Assembly (NCBI GenBank): GCA_045588245.1
Contig: JAZNDW010000011.1
Location: 1 to 64,000, forward strand
DNA length: 64,000 nucleotides
Direction of reading: 5' to 3'
Origin: DTU064 sp045588245
GTDB taxonomy: Bacteria; Bacillota; Clostridia; Oscillospirales; CAG-272
The translations under genes and the position numbers were made by a program. Position 1 is the first letter of the stretch. Every line of letters begins with the position of its first letter. Below the pieces are notes generated by a model, which was not told the DNA's origin, ran no database searches, and saw nothing but the letters and a program-made list of their open reading frames with translations. Positions 34,018 to 42,247 of this stretch are shown here, in pieces.

Positions 34018-35949
34018 TCAACCTCGCTCTATGTCGATCGAAGCCGTTTTCCCGTCACGCAACGTATATGCAGGATCGAGCGTTGACGACAACTCCGGCT
34101 TTGCGGCACTGTATGAAGATAAGAATGCCGCATACATAAAGAAAAGCAAAAACATTTTTTCACTATAGAAAATATCGAGCGAAACACCGCTGACGATTAC
34201 GGCTAAAAAGCCTGCCGCTGTCGATACGGAAACGGATCTTTCGTCATTGTTTGTTGCATTTTTGGCTTTCGTTGAAGCTTTGATAAAAAGCAGGAGCGCA
34301 AAAACAATGAAGAGGATAACTCCCGTCACGCCAAGTCTTACGGCTATGCTGAGCGGAAAGCTCTGACTGTTTTCCGCCGTGATTCCGAATTGTGAATACA
34401 AAGAATAGACAGATGAGAAAACGTCATCGGGGAATCCGATACCTCCGAGGAAATTGTCACGCAGTATAAGCGCCGATATTCCTCTGACCCCGACTCTGCC
34501 CGTCACTCCCGACAGGTCAAACAACCCGAGAATGCGGCTGTCAAACTCAGCAGGCAGCACCCACACGAGAAGAGGAATTGCCGTTACCACCGCAGCAGGT
34601 ATCCAGATAAATTTTATATTCTTCGCCAAAAGCAATACCGTGACCGTCAGCGCCGCCCCCACCCATAAACTGCGTGAGCCCGTATATATAACGGACGCAA
34701 CGGTAACGATTGCAAATATGCCGTAAAGAACTCCCGCTTTCTGATGTCCCGGCATATCTATATACGACAGTATCATCGGCAGTACCATAATAAGATACGG
34801 TGTCACGTCATTCGTTTCACCTATGGCAAAGAGTATCCCCTCGCCCATACGGTTCAGTACGTCGGAAGCAAAGCCGTTACCGATAATCGACACAATATCA
34901 AATACCTGAGCCACAAGGTAAACTGTCGCCGTAAGTCCGCCGCCTATCATGACGGCATGACGGCATCTTTCGCGCCATTTATCGTTTGAGATAAGATTGG
35001 CTATGACAAAATAAACGAAGATAAGCGGTGCTGTCGAATATGCGCCGATATCGGTGCCCGCACCGTAATGGATCACGCCTGCCAGATACGCCGCTACCGC
35101 AAAAATGAGCATCGCCGTGTCCGTCGGATCGAAATGCAGCTTTCTGCGTCCCGTTATAAGCTTGAATAAATAGCTGAATGACAATACTGCAACGTAAACG
35201 GCAAGCACCCTTGCCGCCAAGAACGGCAAAAGCACGAACAGCATCACAACCCCCGCTTCGGGACGTGACAAAATCAGATAAACTCCCGTCACAGCACCGA
35301 CGAGCGCCAGAACGTAAGCAATATCAACATAAAACGTCAATAGCCCGAGCACCATTCCGATCAGCATCGTCGTGTCGCATCTGCTCTTGGGCTCACGCGG
35401 CAACGCGGCGACCTCGCGCCTGTATCCGAGAATATCAAAGGCAACGAACGAGGCGATCTTGCTTTCAAGCACAGCCTCGGCAAGAGTCCTTTTAGAGAAC
35501 AACAAAGGGAGCGACGCAACAATCAGAACAACACTCGTCACAAGAACGTCAACGTCCGCCGTCATGGTAGATGCGATGGCTTTGATGACGTACACCAACA
35601 TCGCATAAAATCCTAACGAAAAGACGAACGTTCCGTAAGCACGGAGCGTAACTGCCGGTAGTTTGCCGACAAATGCGGAAATCGCGCGCAAAATAAGGCT
35701 GTTTTCAGCAGACCTTGCAATGCGGCGCTGCATATTTCTGTATATTTTCGACGTCGATGCAATGGAGACCGCGGTATAAACACCGCTTTCTTTCCACCGA
35801 CGGCAAAGGCTGTCATACGAGGTAAACACGTGACTGATAACGCCTTTTTTAGCCGTTTTCTTAGAAATACCGTTTTTTCCGTTTTCCGCGGCGCCGTCAG
35901 GCATCGCCGTGCGATAATTTTCGCCGCCGTTATCCTTGTTCGGTTGCAA
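34018..35949 (-). CDS. O-antigen ligase/Wzy-like polytopic membrane protein
   Basis: A protein of about 643 residues with about a dozen membrane segments after a 100-residue cytoplasmic start. The stretch VIYTGSRSLWVGAALTV matches the Wzy_C (O-antigen ligase) signature, where a conserved Arg sits in an external loop. Such proteins join or polymerise lipid-linked glycans on the outer membrane face. In Gram-positives the product may be a capsule or teichoic-type glycan. The likely start is a TTG at 35949, eight bases after GGAGG; a GTG at 35958 overlaps that site. It is transcribed with rimM-trmD and the two DUF4330-like genes. Confidence 0.75.
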   Translation of the reverse strand: MQPNKDNGGENYRTAMPDGAAENGKNGISKKTAKKGVISHVFTSYDSLCRRWKESGVYTAVSIASTSKIYRNMQRRIARSAENSLILRAISAFVGKLPAVTLRAYGTFVFSLGFYAMLVYVIKAIASTMTADVDVLVTSVVLIVASLPLLFSKRTLAEAVLESKIASFVAFDILGYRREVAALPREPKSRCDTTMLIGMVLGLLTFYVDIAYVLALVGAVTGVYLILSRPEAGVVMLFVLLPFLAARVLAVYVAVLSFSYLFKLITGRRKLHFDPTDTAMLIFAVAAYLAGVIHYGAGTDIGAYSTAPLIFVYFVIANLISNDKWRERCRHAVMIGGGLTATVYLVAQVFDIVSIIGNGFASDVLNRMGEGILFAIGETNDVTPYLIMVLPMILSYIDMPGHQKAGVLYGIFAIVTVASVIYTGSRSLWVGAALTVTVLLLAKNIKFIWIPAAVVTAIPLLVWVLPAEFDSRILGLFDLSGVTGRVGVRGISALILRDNFLGGIGFPDDVFSSVYSLYSQFGITAENSQSFPLSIAVRLGVTGVILFIVFALLLFIKASTKAKNATNNDERSVSVSTAAGFLAVIVSGVSLDIFYSEKMFLLFFMYAAFLSSYSAAKPELSSTLDPAYTLRDGKTASIDIERG

Positions 35950-35980
35950 CGTTCTCACCTCCGTTCACAGTTTTGATAAT

Positions 35981-36670
35981 TCAGTCGTCGGTCAACAGAT
36001 CCGGTCGGCGCTCCTCCGTCGTACGGTGAGCCTCCTCCCGTCGCCATTTGTCTATGTTACCGTGATGCCCCGACAAAAGCACCTCCGGCACCGAAAGTCC
36101 GCGATAAACTGGCGGACGCGTATATTGCGGATATTCGAGAAGTCCGTTTTCAAGGCTCTCGGATTCGTAGCATTCGGGAGCGGCAAGCACGCCGTCAACG
36201 AGGCGCGACACAGCATCAACAACGATACAGGCAGGTATCTCTCCTCCCGTCAAGACATAATCGCCAACGGAAATGTATTCGTCCGCAACAAGATCGAGCG
36301 CGCGCTGGTCTATTCCCTCATAATGTCCGCACAAAAGTATAATGCAGTCATACCCAAGTAACTCACGCGCCTTTTTTTGATTGAACAGCTGCCCTTTCGG
36401 CGACATATAAACGGTACGCACCTTAGCCCCTTCGGGAAGCGTCGCCTTTATCGCATCGTGACAGTCGCAGACAGGCTGCGGCATCATAAGCATACCCTTG
36501 CCTCCGCCGTACGGAGTGTCGTCAACGCGGCGGTGCTTGTCCGCTGAATAATCACGGATATTATGTGTGTTAACCGTTATATAACCTGCCGACTGAGCAC
36601 GGCCCGTGATACTCGAATCGAGCACCGAGCGCACCATATCGGGAAACAGCGTCATTATTTCAAATCTCAT
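35981..36670 (-). CDS. trmD: tRNA (guanine(37)-N1)-methyltransferase
   Basis: TrmD makes m1G37 in tRNAs and prevents frameshifting. The 229-residue SPOUT protein begins MRFEIMTLFPDMVRSVLDSS and contains PYGGGKGMLMMP, LLCGHYEGIDQRAL and the knot sequence SVGDYVLTGGEIPA. The partner domain ends at LSGHHGNIDKWRREEA. It starts eight bases after rimM, the standard arrangement. Confidence 0.98.
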   Translation of the reverse strand: MRFEIMTLFPDMVRSVLDSSITGRAQSAGYITVNTHNIRDYSADKHRRVDDTPYGGGKGMLMMPQPVCDCHDAIKATLPEGAKVRTVYMSPKGQLFNQKKARELLGYDCIILLCGHYEGIDQRALDLVADEYISVGDYVLTGGEIPACIVVDAVSRLVDGVLAAPECYESESLENGLLEYPQYTRPPVYRGLSVPEVLLSGHHGNIDKWRREEAHRTTEERRPDLLTDD

Positions 36671-36678
36671 AATCTTAT

Positions 36679-37188
36679 TCAGTCGAGCATTCCGGGGATC
36701 GGACGCACCGCGATCGCATCCTCCGTCATTTCAATAACAAATTCGGGAACAGCGGGCATCATATACTCGCCGTTCGGCGTATCAACTATATAAATGTCAG
36801 ACGCCCCCTTGTTCACAACGTCACGAAGTGTACCGAGCGTTTCCTTTGTGTCTGCGTGTATGATCGGCAGACCGATAAGGTCAGCTATAAAGCGATCTCC
36901 CTCACCGAGAAACTTTTGCAGCTCACAGCGTGCCGCGTATATCGGCGTTCCCTTCAGCGCGATTGCCGCTTCAACCGTATCGACTCCCTCAAGCGTCAGA
37001 AGCACGAACGCCTTCTGTATCGATGCCGACACGATATTGTATCTGCGTTTCCCCTCCGTATCCGTCGTAACGTACGGAAGCGCCGCCAAAATTTCGGGGC
37101 TGTCGCAATCGGAGCGCGCTTTAACGACGCCCTTGACTCCATGTGTATTTATAATTTCCCCGCAGGGAAGATATTTTGACTTTTCCAT
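36679..37188 (-). CDS. rimM: 16S rRNA processing protein RimM
   Basis: RimM is a maturation factor for the 30S head that binds ribosomal protein S19. The 169-residue protein has the N-terminal beta-barrel with ACxIxNTHGVKGxVK-type sequence (CGEIINTHGVKGVVKA) and a C-terminal PRC barrel (LIGLPIIHADTKETLGTL). It starts the rimM-trmD operon, with AAAAGGA ahead of the ATG and a promoter at 37228-37256. Confidence 0.95.
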   Translation of the reverse strand: MEKSKYLPCGEIINTHGVKGVVKARSDCDSPEILAALPYVTTDTEGKRRYNIVSASIQKAFVLLTLEGVDTVEAAIALKGTPIYAARCELQKFLGEGDRFIADLIGLPIIHADTKETLGTLRDVVNKGASDIYIVDTPNGEYMMPAVPEFVIEMTEDAIAVRPIPGMLD

Positions 37189-37227
37189 AGACGGGTTTCC
37201 TTTTGAAAATATACTTACCTACAGTAA

Positions 37228-37256
37228 ATTGTACCACAACAGCGCGGATTTTACAA
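37228..37256 (-). promoter_or_regulatory. rimM operon promoter
   Basis: TTGTAA (37256..37251), a 17-base spacer and TACAAT (37233..37228) lie about 40 bases before rimM. Confidence 0.65.
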
Positions 37257-37464
37257 GAGGATTTCTTCCGCTGGCAACTGCCGCCTTCGCAGACACGCAA
37301 AAGAATAATTATCACATCTTTTTTTCAAGCCGCCAAAACATTCTCACTTGTACGATTAATACATTTTCTCAGTTTTCCACGCTCACCTATATGGTCACAT
37401 TTGATGATTTTGCAGCCAATTATCAAAAGACAGCACAGTTTTAACAGCACACTCGGGGTGACTT
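37257..37464. other. Intergenic region rimM/fucosidase
   Basis: This stretch, between the divergent promoters, marks the left border of the carbohydrate island. I see no gene, repeat or RNA in it. Confidence 0.5.
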
Positions 37465-37535
37465 AAAAATAACTGTGATATTCTAAAAATATTATAGAAG
37501 AATCTGAAGACAATGGCTATATATGATGATATAAT
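37465..37535 (+). promoter_or_regulatory. Fucosidase operon promoter with candidate AraC box (P1)
   Basis: The 24-base motif AAAAATA-x2-TGTGATATTCTAAAA is at 37465-37488. A weak -35 (AAGACA, 37507-37512), a 17-base spacer and TATAAT (37530-37535) follow. The poor -35 with an upstream motif fits activator dependence. The motif recurs at 41195 and 46190 with the same spacing. Confidence 0.6.
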
Positions 37536-37580
37536 TGAATCAAAGAACCGTATCTTTTCACAATCATTCGGAGGTACTTT

Positions 37581-39062
37581 ATGAATATTATGGATCGCAA
37601 AGCGTATCTGCAAAAAATCGAAGACACGATAAAAAACGGACGCTTCAAGGATAACTGGGATTCTCTGTCACAGTACGAAACACCGAAGTGGTACCGTGAC
37701 GCCAAATTCGGCATCTTCATTCACTGGGGCGTTTATTCCGTGCCCGCTTACGGATCGGAATGGTACTCGCGCAGTATGTACATACAGGGCACTCGCGAAT
37801 ATGAACATCACCTGAAAACATACGGTCCGCACAAGGATTTCGGATACAAGGATTTCATTCCCATGTTCCGTGCCGAAAAATTCAACGCTGATGAATGGGC
37901 GCAGCTCTTCGCGGACGCAGGCGCAAAATACGTCGTTCCCGTTGCGGAGCATCACGACGGATTTCAGATGTACAAAAGTGATCTTTCCGAATGGAATGCC
38001 GCCGAAAAGGGTCCCTGCCGCGACGTTCTCGGTGAGCTGAAAAATTCCGTCGAAGCACGCGGAATGAACATCTGCGCATCAACGCACCGCATCGAGCACT
38101 GGTTCTTCATGGGGCACGGCAAGGAATTTGACTCCGATATAAAAGATCCGATGCAGCTCGGCGATTTTTACTGGCCGGCAATGCCCGAGCCTCACCATCA
38201 CGACCTTTTCTCTGAGCCTACACCGTCCGAAGAATATCTGACAGACTGGCTCTTACGTTGCTGTGAGATCGTTGACCGCTACGCACCGAAGCTCGTTTAT
38301 TTCGACTGGTGGATACAGCACAGCGCCGCAAAGCCCTATCTGCAAAAATTCGCCGCATATTATTACAACCGTGCCGAGGAAATGGGATATAAACCCGTCA
38401 TCAACTATAAGCATGACGCGTTCGCATTCGGAACCGCCACCGTTGACATCGAGCGCGGTCAGTTCGCAGACTGCAAGCCGTATTATTGGCAGACAGATAC
38501 TGCCTGCGCACACAATTCCTGGTGCTACACCGAAAACAATCACTTCAAAAATCCCGTCTCCGTTATCCGCGATTTTGTTGACATCATAAGCAAAAACGGC
38601 GGTCTATTACTGAACGTCGGACCGCGCGCCGACGGTACTATAACTGATGAAGACAAGAACATACTGCTCACTATAGGACGCTGGCTGAAAGCCAACGGCG
38701 AAGCCGTATACGGCTCTTACCCTTGGAGAATTTCCGCAGAAGGACCGACCGAGATCCCCGAAGGTCAGTTCACCGACGGCAGAGCAAAAAATTTCACCGC
38801 AGAAGACATTCGCTATACCTGCAAGGGCGATTCGATCTACGCATTCGTCCTCAACTATCCGGAAGCAGGTGAGGTAGCCCTCAAGTCACTCGCAGACCGC
38901 GACGCTTCCTCAAAGCCCCACTTCCACGGCATCATAAAGTCCGTCAGAGCTCTCGGCTTCGACGAGGAGCCCGACTGGACACGCGACGGCGAAGCACTCC
39001 GCATCAAGACGAAAAACGTCAAGAGCGACGCCCCCGTCGTATTCAAAATTGAAATCGCGTAA
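37581..39062 (+). CDS. GH29 alpha-L-fucosidase (cytoplasmic)
   Basis: This retaining glycosidase should release terminal L-fucose from fucosides. The 493-residue protein has no signal peptide, so it acts inside the cell. GH29 landmarks are WYRDAKFGIFIHWGVYSVPAYGSEWYSRSMY (about 37-67), the EHHDGFQMY histidine pair (124-125), the nucleophile Asp in KLVYFDWWI (about 242) and a late NGGLLLNVGPRADGTI. A small C-terminal beta domain follows. GGAGG lies six bases before the ATG. It heads an operon with a zinc dehydrogenase and an aldo/keto reductase. Confidence 0.93.
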   Translation: MNIMDRKAYLQKIEDTIKNGRFKDNWDSLSQYETPKWYRDAKFGIFIHWGVYSVPAYGSEWYSRSMYIQGTREYEHHLKTYGPHKDFGYKDFIPMFRAEKFNADEWAQLFADAGAKYVVPVAEHHDGFQMYKSDLSEWNAAEKGPCRDVLGELKNSVEARGMNICASTHRIEHWFFMGHGKEFDSDIKDPMQLGDFYWPAMPEPHHHDLFSEPTPSEEYLTDWLLRCCEIVDRYAPKLVYFDWWIQHSAAKPYLQKFAAYYYNRAEEMGYKPVINYKHDAFAFGTATVDIERGQFADCKPYYWQTDTACAHNSWCYTENNHFKNPVSVIRDFVDIISKNGGLLLNVGPRADGTITDEDKNILLTIGRWLKANGEAVYGSYPWRISAEGPTEIPEGQFTDGRAKNFTAEDIRYTCKGDSIYAFVLNYPEAGEVALKSLADRDASSKPHFHGIIKSVRALGFDEEPDWTRDGEALRIKTKNVKSDAPVVFKIEIA

Positions 39063-39101
39063 CATATACGTAACAAATAAAAAAATAAAGGAGCATAAAA
39101 C

Positions 39102-40169
39102 ATGGCACACGAATATAACATCCCCGAAAAAATGATGGGCGCCATTCTCCCCGGCAATTCCACCGTTGAAATCAAAGAATTTGACGTTCCCACACCCGGA
39201 CACGGTCAGGTCCTCGTTGCAACGAAGGCAACGACCATCTGCGGCTCCGATATCCGCTGCATCTACCGCGAGCATACGGGCAAAGGCGCAGAGGGATATA
39301 TCCCCGGCATGATCGCAGGACACGAGCCCTGCGGCATCATCGTCAAGGAAGGTCCCGGCTGCAAACGCTTCAAGGAAGGCGACCGCGTCATCGTATACCA
39401 CATCTCCGGCTGCGGCGTCTGCTATGACTGCCGCCGCGGATACTACATCTCCTGCAAGAGCCACCACCGCGCCGCTTACGGCTGGCAGCGCAACGGCGGC
39501 ATGGCACCCTATATCCTTTGCGACGAAAAGGATCTTATCGCGCTTCCCGATGAGCTTACGTACAAGGACGGCGCGCAGGTAGCCTGCGGCTTCGGTACCG
39601 TTTACGAAGCCATCGACAAGATCGGCGTTTCGGGTGCAGACAACGTTTTGGTCACGGGCCTCGGCCCCGTCGGTCTTGCGGCTCTCATGCTTTGCCGCGC
39701 TATGGGCGCAAAGACCCTCATAGGCGTTGAGCTTTCCGATCACAGAATCGAGCTCTGCCGCAAGCTCGGTCTTGCCGACTATATCATCAAGTCCGACGAG
39801 CACGCAGTAGAAAAAATCCTTGAGCTGACGGGTGGTCACGGCTGTGAACGCGCCATCGACGCTTCCGCCGCAGACGCGGCACGCGCGATCGCCATTCGCG
39901 GAACACGCGAATGGGGCAAGATCGCCTTCGTTGGCGAAGGCGGCACCTGCACCTTCAATCCGAGCCCCGATATCATCCACGGACAGAAGTCCATTTACGG
40001 CTCATGGGTAACGAGCCTTTGGAAGATGGAAGAACTCGTTGAGCTCCTCGTTCGTTGGGGTATCCATCCCGAAGACCTCATCACACACGAATTCCCGCTT
40101 GAAAAAGCCGACGAAGCTTACGCTCTAATGGCGTCGGGCGCTTGCGGCAAAGTAGCGGTTGCGTTCTGA
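39102..40169 (+). CDS. Zinc-dependent medium-chain alcohol/polyol dehydrogenase
   Basis: The 355-residue protein is of the MDR family. The catalytic zinc ligands are the Cys in TICGSD and the His in AGHEPCG. The structural zinc site is the run of Cys in SGCGVCYDCRRGYYISC. The NAD(P)-binding Rossmann motif is VTGLGPVGLAAL. Members oxidise sugar alcohols, sugars or secondary alcohols. Placed between a fucosidase and an aldo/keto reductase, it probably acts on fucose or a derived intermediate (inference). It starts 39 bases after the fucosidase stop. Confidence 0.88.
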   Translation: MAHEYNIPEKMMGAILPGNSTVEIKEFDVPTPGHGQVLVATKATTICGSDIRCIYREHTGKGAEGYIPGMIAGHEPCGIIVKEGPGCKRFKEGDRVIVYHISGCGVCYDCRRGYYISCKSHHRAAYGWQRNGGMAPYILCDEKDLIALPDELTYKDGAQVACGFGTVYEAIDKIGVSGADNVLVTGLGPVGLAALMLCRAMGAKTLIGVELSDHRIELCRKLGLADYIIKSDEHAVEKILELTGGHGCERAIDASAADAARAIAIRGTREWGKIAFVGEGGTCTFNPSPDIIHGQKSIYGSWVTSLWKMEELVELLVRWGIHPEDLITHEFPLEKADEAYALMASGACGKVAVAF

Positions 40170-40185
40170 TCAAAGGAGTCTGCAC

Positions 40186-41151
40186 GTGAAAGCACCAACA
40201 TATAAACTCAACACAGGAGCCGAAATGCCCGTCATCGGGCTTGGCACCTTCGGTTCCGACAAATACGGTGCCGACATGATCGCGGACGCCGTTTACGGCG
40301 CTGTGAAAAACGGCTACCGCCTCATTGACTGTGCCGAGGTATACGGAAACGAACCTGAAATAGGCGCGTCTTTGTCGCGTCTTTTCGCAGACGGCATTGT
40401 TACGCGTGAAGAACTGTTCGTAACCTCAAAGGTGTGGAACGACCATCACCGCGAGGTCGAGGCGGCGTGCCTGCGTTCACTCGATGCGCTCAGACTGGAC
40501 TACCTTGATCTATACTTCATTCATTGGCCGTATCCGAATTATCACGCACCGGGCTGTGATGGCGACTCCCGCAATCCGGATTCGCGCCCCTTCTCCATTG
40601 ACGAGTTCGTAGACACGTACCGTCAATGCGAGGAGCTTTACCAAAAGGGCAAGATTCGCGCTATCGGCGTGTCGAACATGACAGTATCGAAGCTCGAAGC
40701 CGTATTGCCGCATCTCCGGATCATGCCTGCCGCGATCGAAATGGAGCTTCACCCCGCATTCCGTCAGCCCGAGCTCGTCAAATATTCACTTGAGCATGGG
40801 ATCCGCCCCGTGGGCTTCTGCCCTCTTGGCTCTCCGTCCCGTCCCGAACGCGACAGAACGAGCGAGGACATCGCCGCAATGACACTTCCCGAGGTCAAGG
40901 CTATCGCCGAGGCTCACGGCATTCACCCTGCGGGTGTATGCCTCAAATGGTCGCATCAAACGGGCGCGGCTCCTATTCCGTTCTCCGTAAAGCCCGAACA
41001 GTACACAGCAAACCTTTCTTACGTTTGCTCCGATCCGCTGACCGACGAAGAGATGAGCGCTCTCGACAGCATGGCAGCCGACTGCAGACTCATAAAAGGT
41101 CAGGTGTTCCTTTGGGAAGGCGCCGACGACTGGCAAGAATTATGGCATTAA
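40186..41151 (+). CDS. Aldo/keto reductase
   Basis: This is a TIM-barrel NAD(P)H oxidoreductase of about 321 residues. The tetrad is visible: Asp in RLIDCAEVYGN with its Tyr, Lys in FVTSKVWN, and His in LYFIHWPYPN. IGVSNMTVSKLEAV is the family's cofactor-side motif. The start is a GTG at 40186, eight bases after AAAGGAG; the longer frame overlaps the dehydrogenase. It ends the fucosidase operon before a strong terminator. Conversion between a sugar lactone, aldehyde or aldose and its reduced form is likely, but the substrate is open. Confidence 0.88.
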   Translation: MKAPTYKLNTGAEMPVIGLGTFGSDKYGADMIADAVYGAVKNGYRLIDCAEVYGNEPEIGASLSRLFADGIVTREELFVTSKVWNDHHREVEAACLRSLDALRLDYLDLYFIHWPYPNYHAPGCDGDSRNPDSRPFSIDEFVDTYRQCEELYQKGKIRAIGVSNMTVSKLEAVLPHLRIMPAAIEMELHPAFRQPELVKYSLEHGIRPVGFCPLGSPSRPERDRTSEDIAAMTLPEVKAIAEAHGIHPAGVCLKWSHQTGAAPIPFSVKPEQYTANLSYVCSDPLTDEEMSALDSMAADCRLIKGQVFLWEGADDWQELWH

Positions 41152-41155
41152 TAAC

Positions 41156-41185
41156 AAAAAAAGACCGGATACCCGGTCTTTTTTT
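41156..41185. terminator. Bidirectional terminator after aldo/keto reductase
   Basis: AAAAAAAGACCGG pairs with CCGGTCTTTTTTT around an ATAC loop. Confidence 0.9.
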
Positions 41186-41194
41186 GTTTCATCT

Positions 41195-41267
41195 AAAAAT
41201 AAGTGTAGTATTCAAAATATAGGTAAAGGCATTATCCTTGATGGGCGAATCATTGGAATGATATAAT
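41195..41267 (+). promoter_or_regulatory. Orphan promoter with candidate AraC box (P2)
   Basis: The shared motif (AAAAATAAG then TGTAGTATTCAAAAT) lies at 41195-41218. TTGATG (41238-41243), an 18-base spacer and TATAAT (41262-41267) follow. No plus-strand gene lies downstream; transcription would run antisense into the 3' end of the AraC-type regulator. It may be a remnant of a lost gene or an antisense control element. Confidence 0.5.
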
Positions 41268-41295
41268 AAATATAGAATATCATCAGCAGATATAT

Positions 41296-42153
41296 TTACT
41301 GTGCGAGGAGCGTTTTGTTTTCTTCGCGGTATTTTCGCGGAGAGCATCCGAAGTGAGCACGAAACGCGTTTGAGAAGTAGTTCGGGTCGAAAAATCCCGT
41401 TTTATAGCAGATCTCCTTGATCGAAAGCTCCGTTGATTTAAGCAGATTTGCCGCTGCCGAAACACGAACCTGACGAACGTATGCGGCAAATCCCACGCCG
41501 ACGACCTCGGTGAATTTATGAGAAAAATATGCGCCCGACAGTCCGACGTGACGTGCCATCTCCTCAAGTGTTATCGGTTCACGGTAATGGTCTTTAACAT
41601 AGATTATTGCCGTTTTTATCATGGGGTGAGTTGCTGCGGCAATGTTTTTTCTATCCATATCACGAATAATACCGATGCAGATATTCTCTATGCAATTATG
41701 CACCTCAAGCTCATACATCGTATCTTTTTCTTCAAAAGAAAGCTTCAACGCTTCAAACTTTCGTATCAGCCAATCGCATTCTTCGTCTGAATACTCAAGT
41801 GCTATCGGCACGGAGTACGAATAAAGGTGCGACGCGATCTCATCGTTGATATGCGTTGACATAAATTGCACGTTATAGAATTTAAGCGTTTCATCGCTCT
41901 TCAAAGAATAGGTGTGATAATCCGCAGGCGTCGTCAGAAAAAGCGTACCACGCTCCGCTTTATAGGAAATATTGTTGATCTCGTACGTGCCGCTTCCGTC
42001 GATCACAAACTCAAGCTCGTAAAAGCTGTGAAAATGAACGTTATTATTGAATTTTGACGTTGCATCGGGATTTTCGATCGTGATGTATGTGTCGGATCGG
42101 TCATTTTCTGTCGGTCGATTTATTAGTTCGACTCCTTTTTGATTTTTTTGCAT
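41296..42153 (-). CDS. AraC family transcriptional regulator
   Basis: The 285-residue protein has an N-terminal cupin-type sensor domain (NVHFHSFYELEFVIDGSGTYEI) and a C-terminal AraC double helix-turn-helix. The latter contains ITLEEMARHVGLSGAYFSHKF in two parts and IKEICYKTGFFDPNYFSNAFRAHFGCSPRKYR in several. The ATG at 42153 has AAGGTG six bases upstream; a GTG at 42162 is possible. It lies between the fucosidase operon and a sugar-binding lipoprotein gene. It is the natural candidate to bind the shared promoter motif and respond to fucose or a derivative (inference). Confidence 0.93.
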   Translation of the reverse strand: MQKNQKGVELINRPTENDRSDTYITIENPDATSKFNNNVHFHSFYELEFVIDGSGTYEINNISYKAERGTLFLTTPADYHTYSLKSDETLKFYNVQFMSTHINDEIASHLYSYSVPIALEYSDEECDWLIRKFEALKLSFEEKDTMYELEVHNCIENICIGIIRDMDRKNIAAATHPMIKTAIIYVKDHYREPITLEEMARHVGLSGAYFSHKFTEVVGVGFAAYVRQVRVSAAANLLKSTELSIKEICYKTGFFDPNYFSNAFRAHFGCSPRKYREENKTLLAQ

Positions 42154-42174
42154 TATCATCACCTTTTTTATTTT

Positions 42175-42224
42175 ATTTTACATCAACTCACAAAAAGAAT
42201 CAATACAAATCTAAAAATATTACA
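42175..42224 (-). promoter_or_regulatory. AraC-type regulator promoter with partial motif (P4)
   Basis: TTGATT (42203..42198), a 17-base spacer and TAAAAT (42180..42175) lie ahead of the regulator. Just upstream, TAACTGTAATATTTT (about 42227..42213) matches the core of the motif in P1 (TAACTGTGATATTCT). This suggests autoregulation. Confidence 0.5.
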
Positions 42225-42247
42225 GTTACATGTAAGGAGAAAAAAAC

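Noticed and set aside
38910..39980. 356-codon open frame opposite the zinc dehydrogenase
   Set aside because: It is a shadow frame; the plus-strand genes have clear motifs and ribosome sites.
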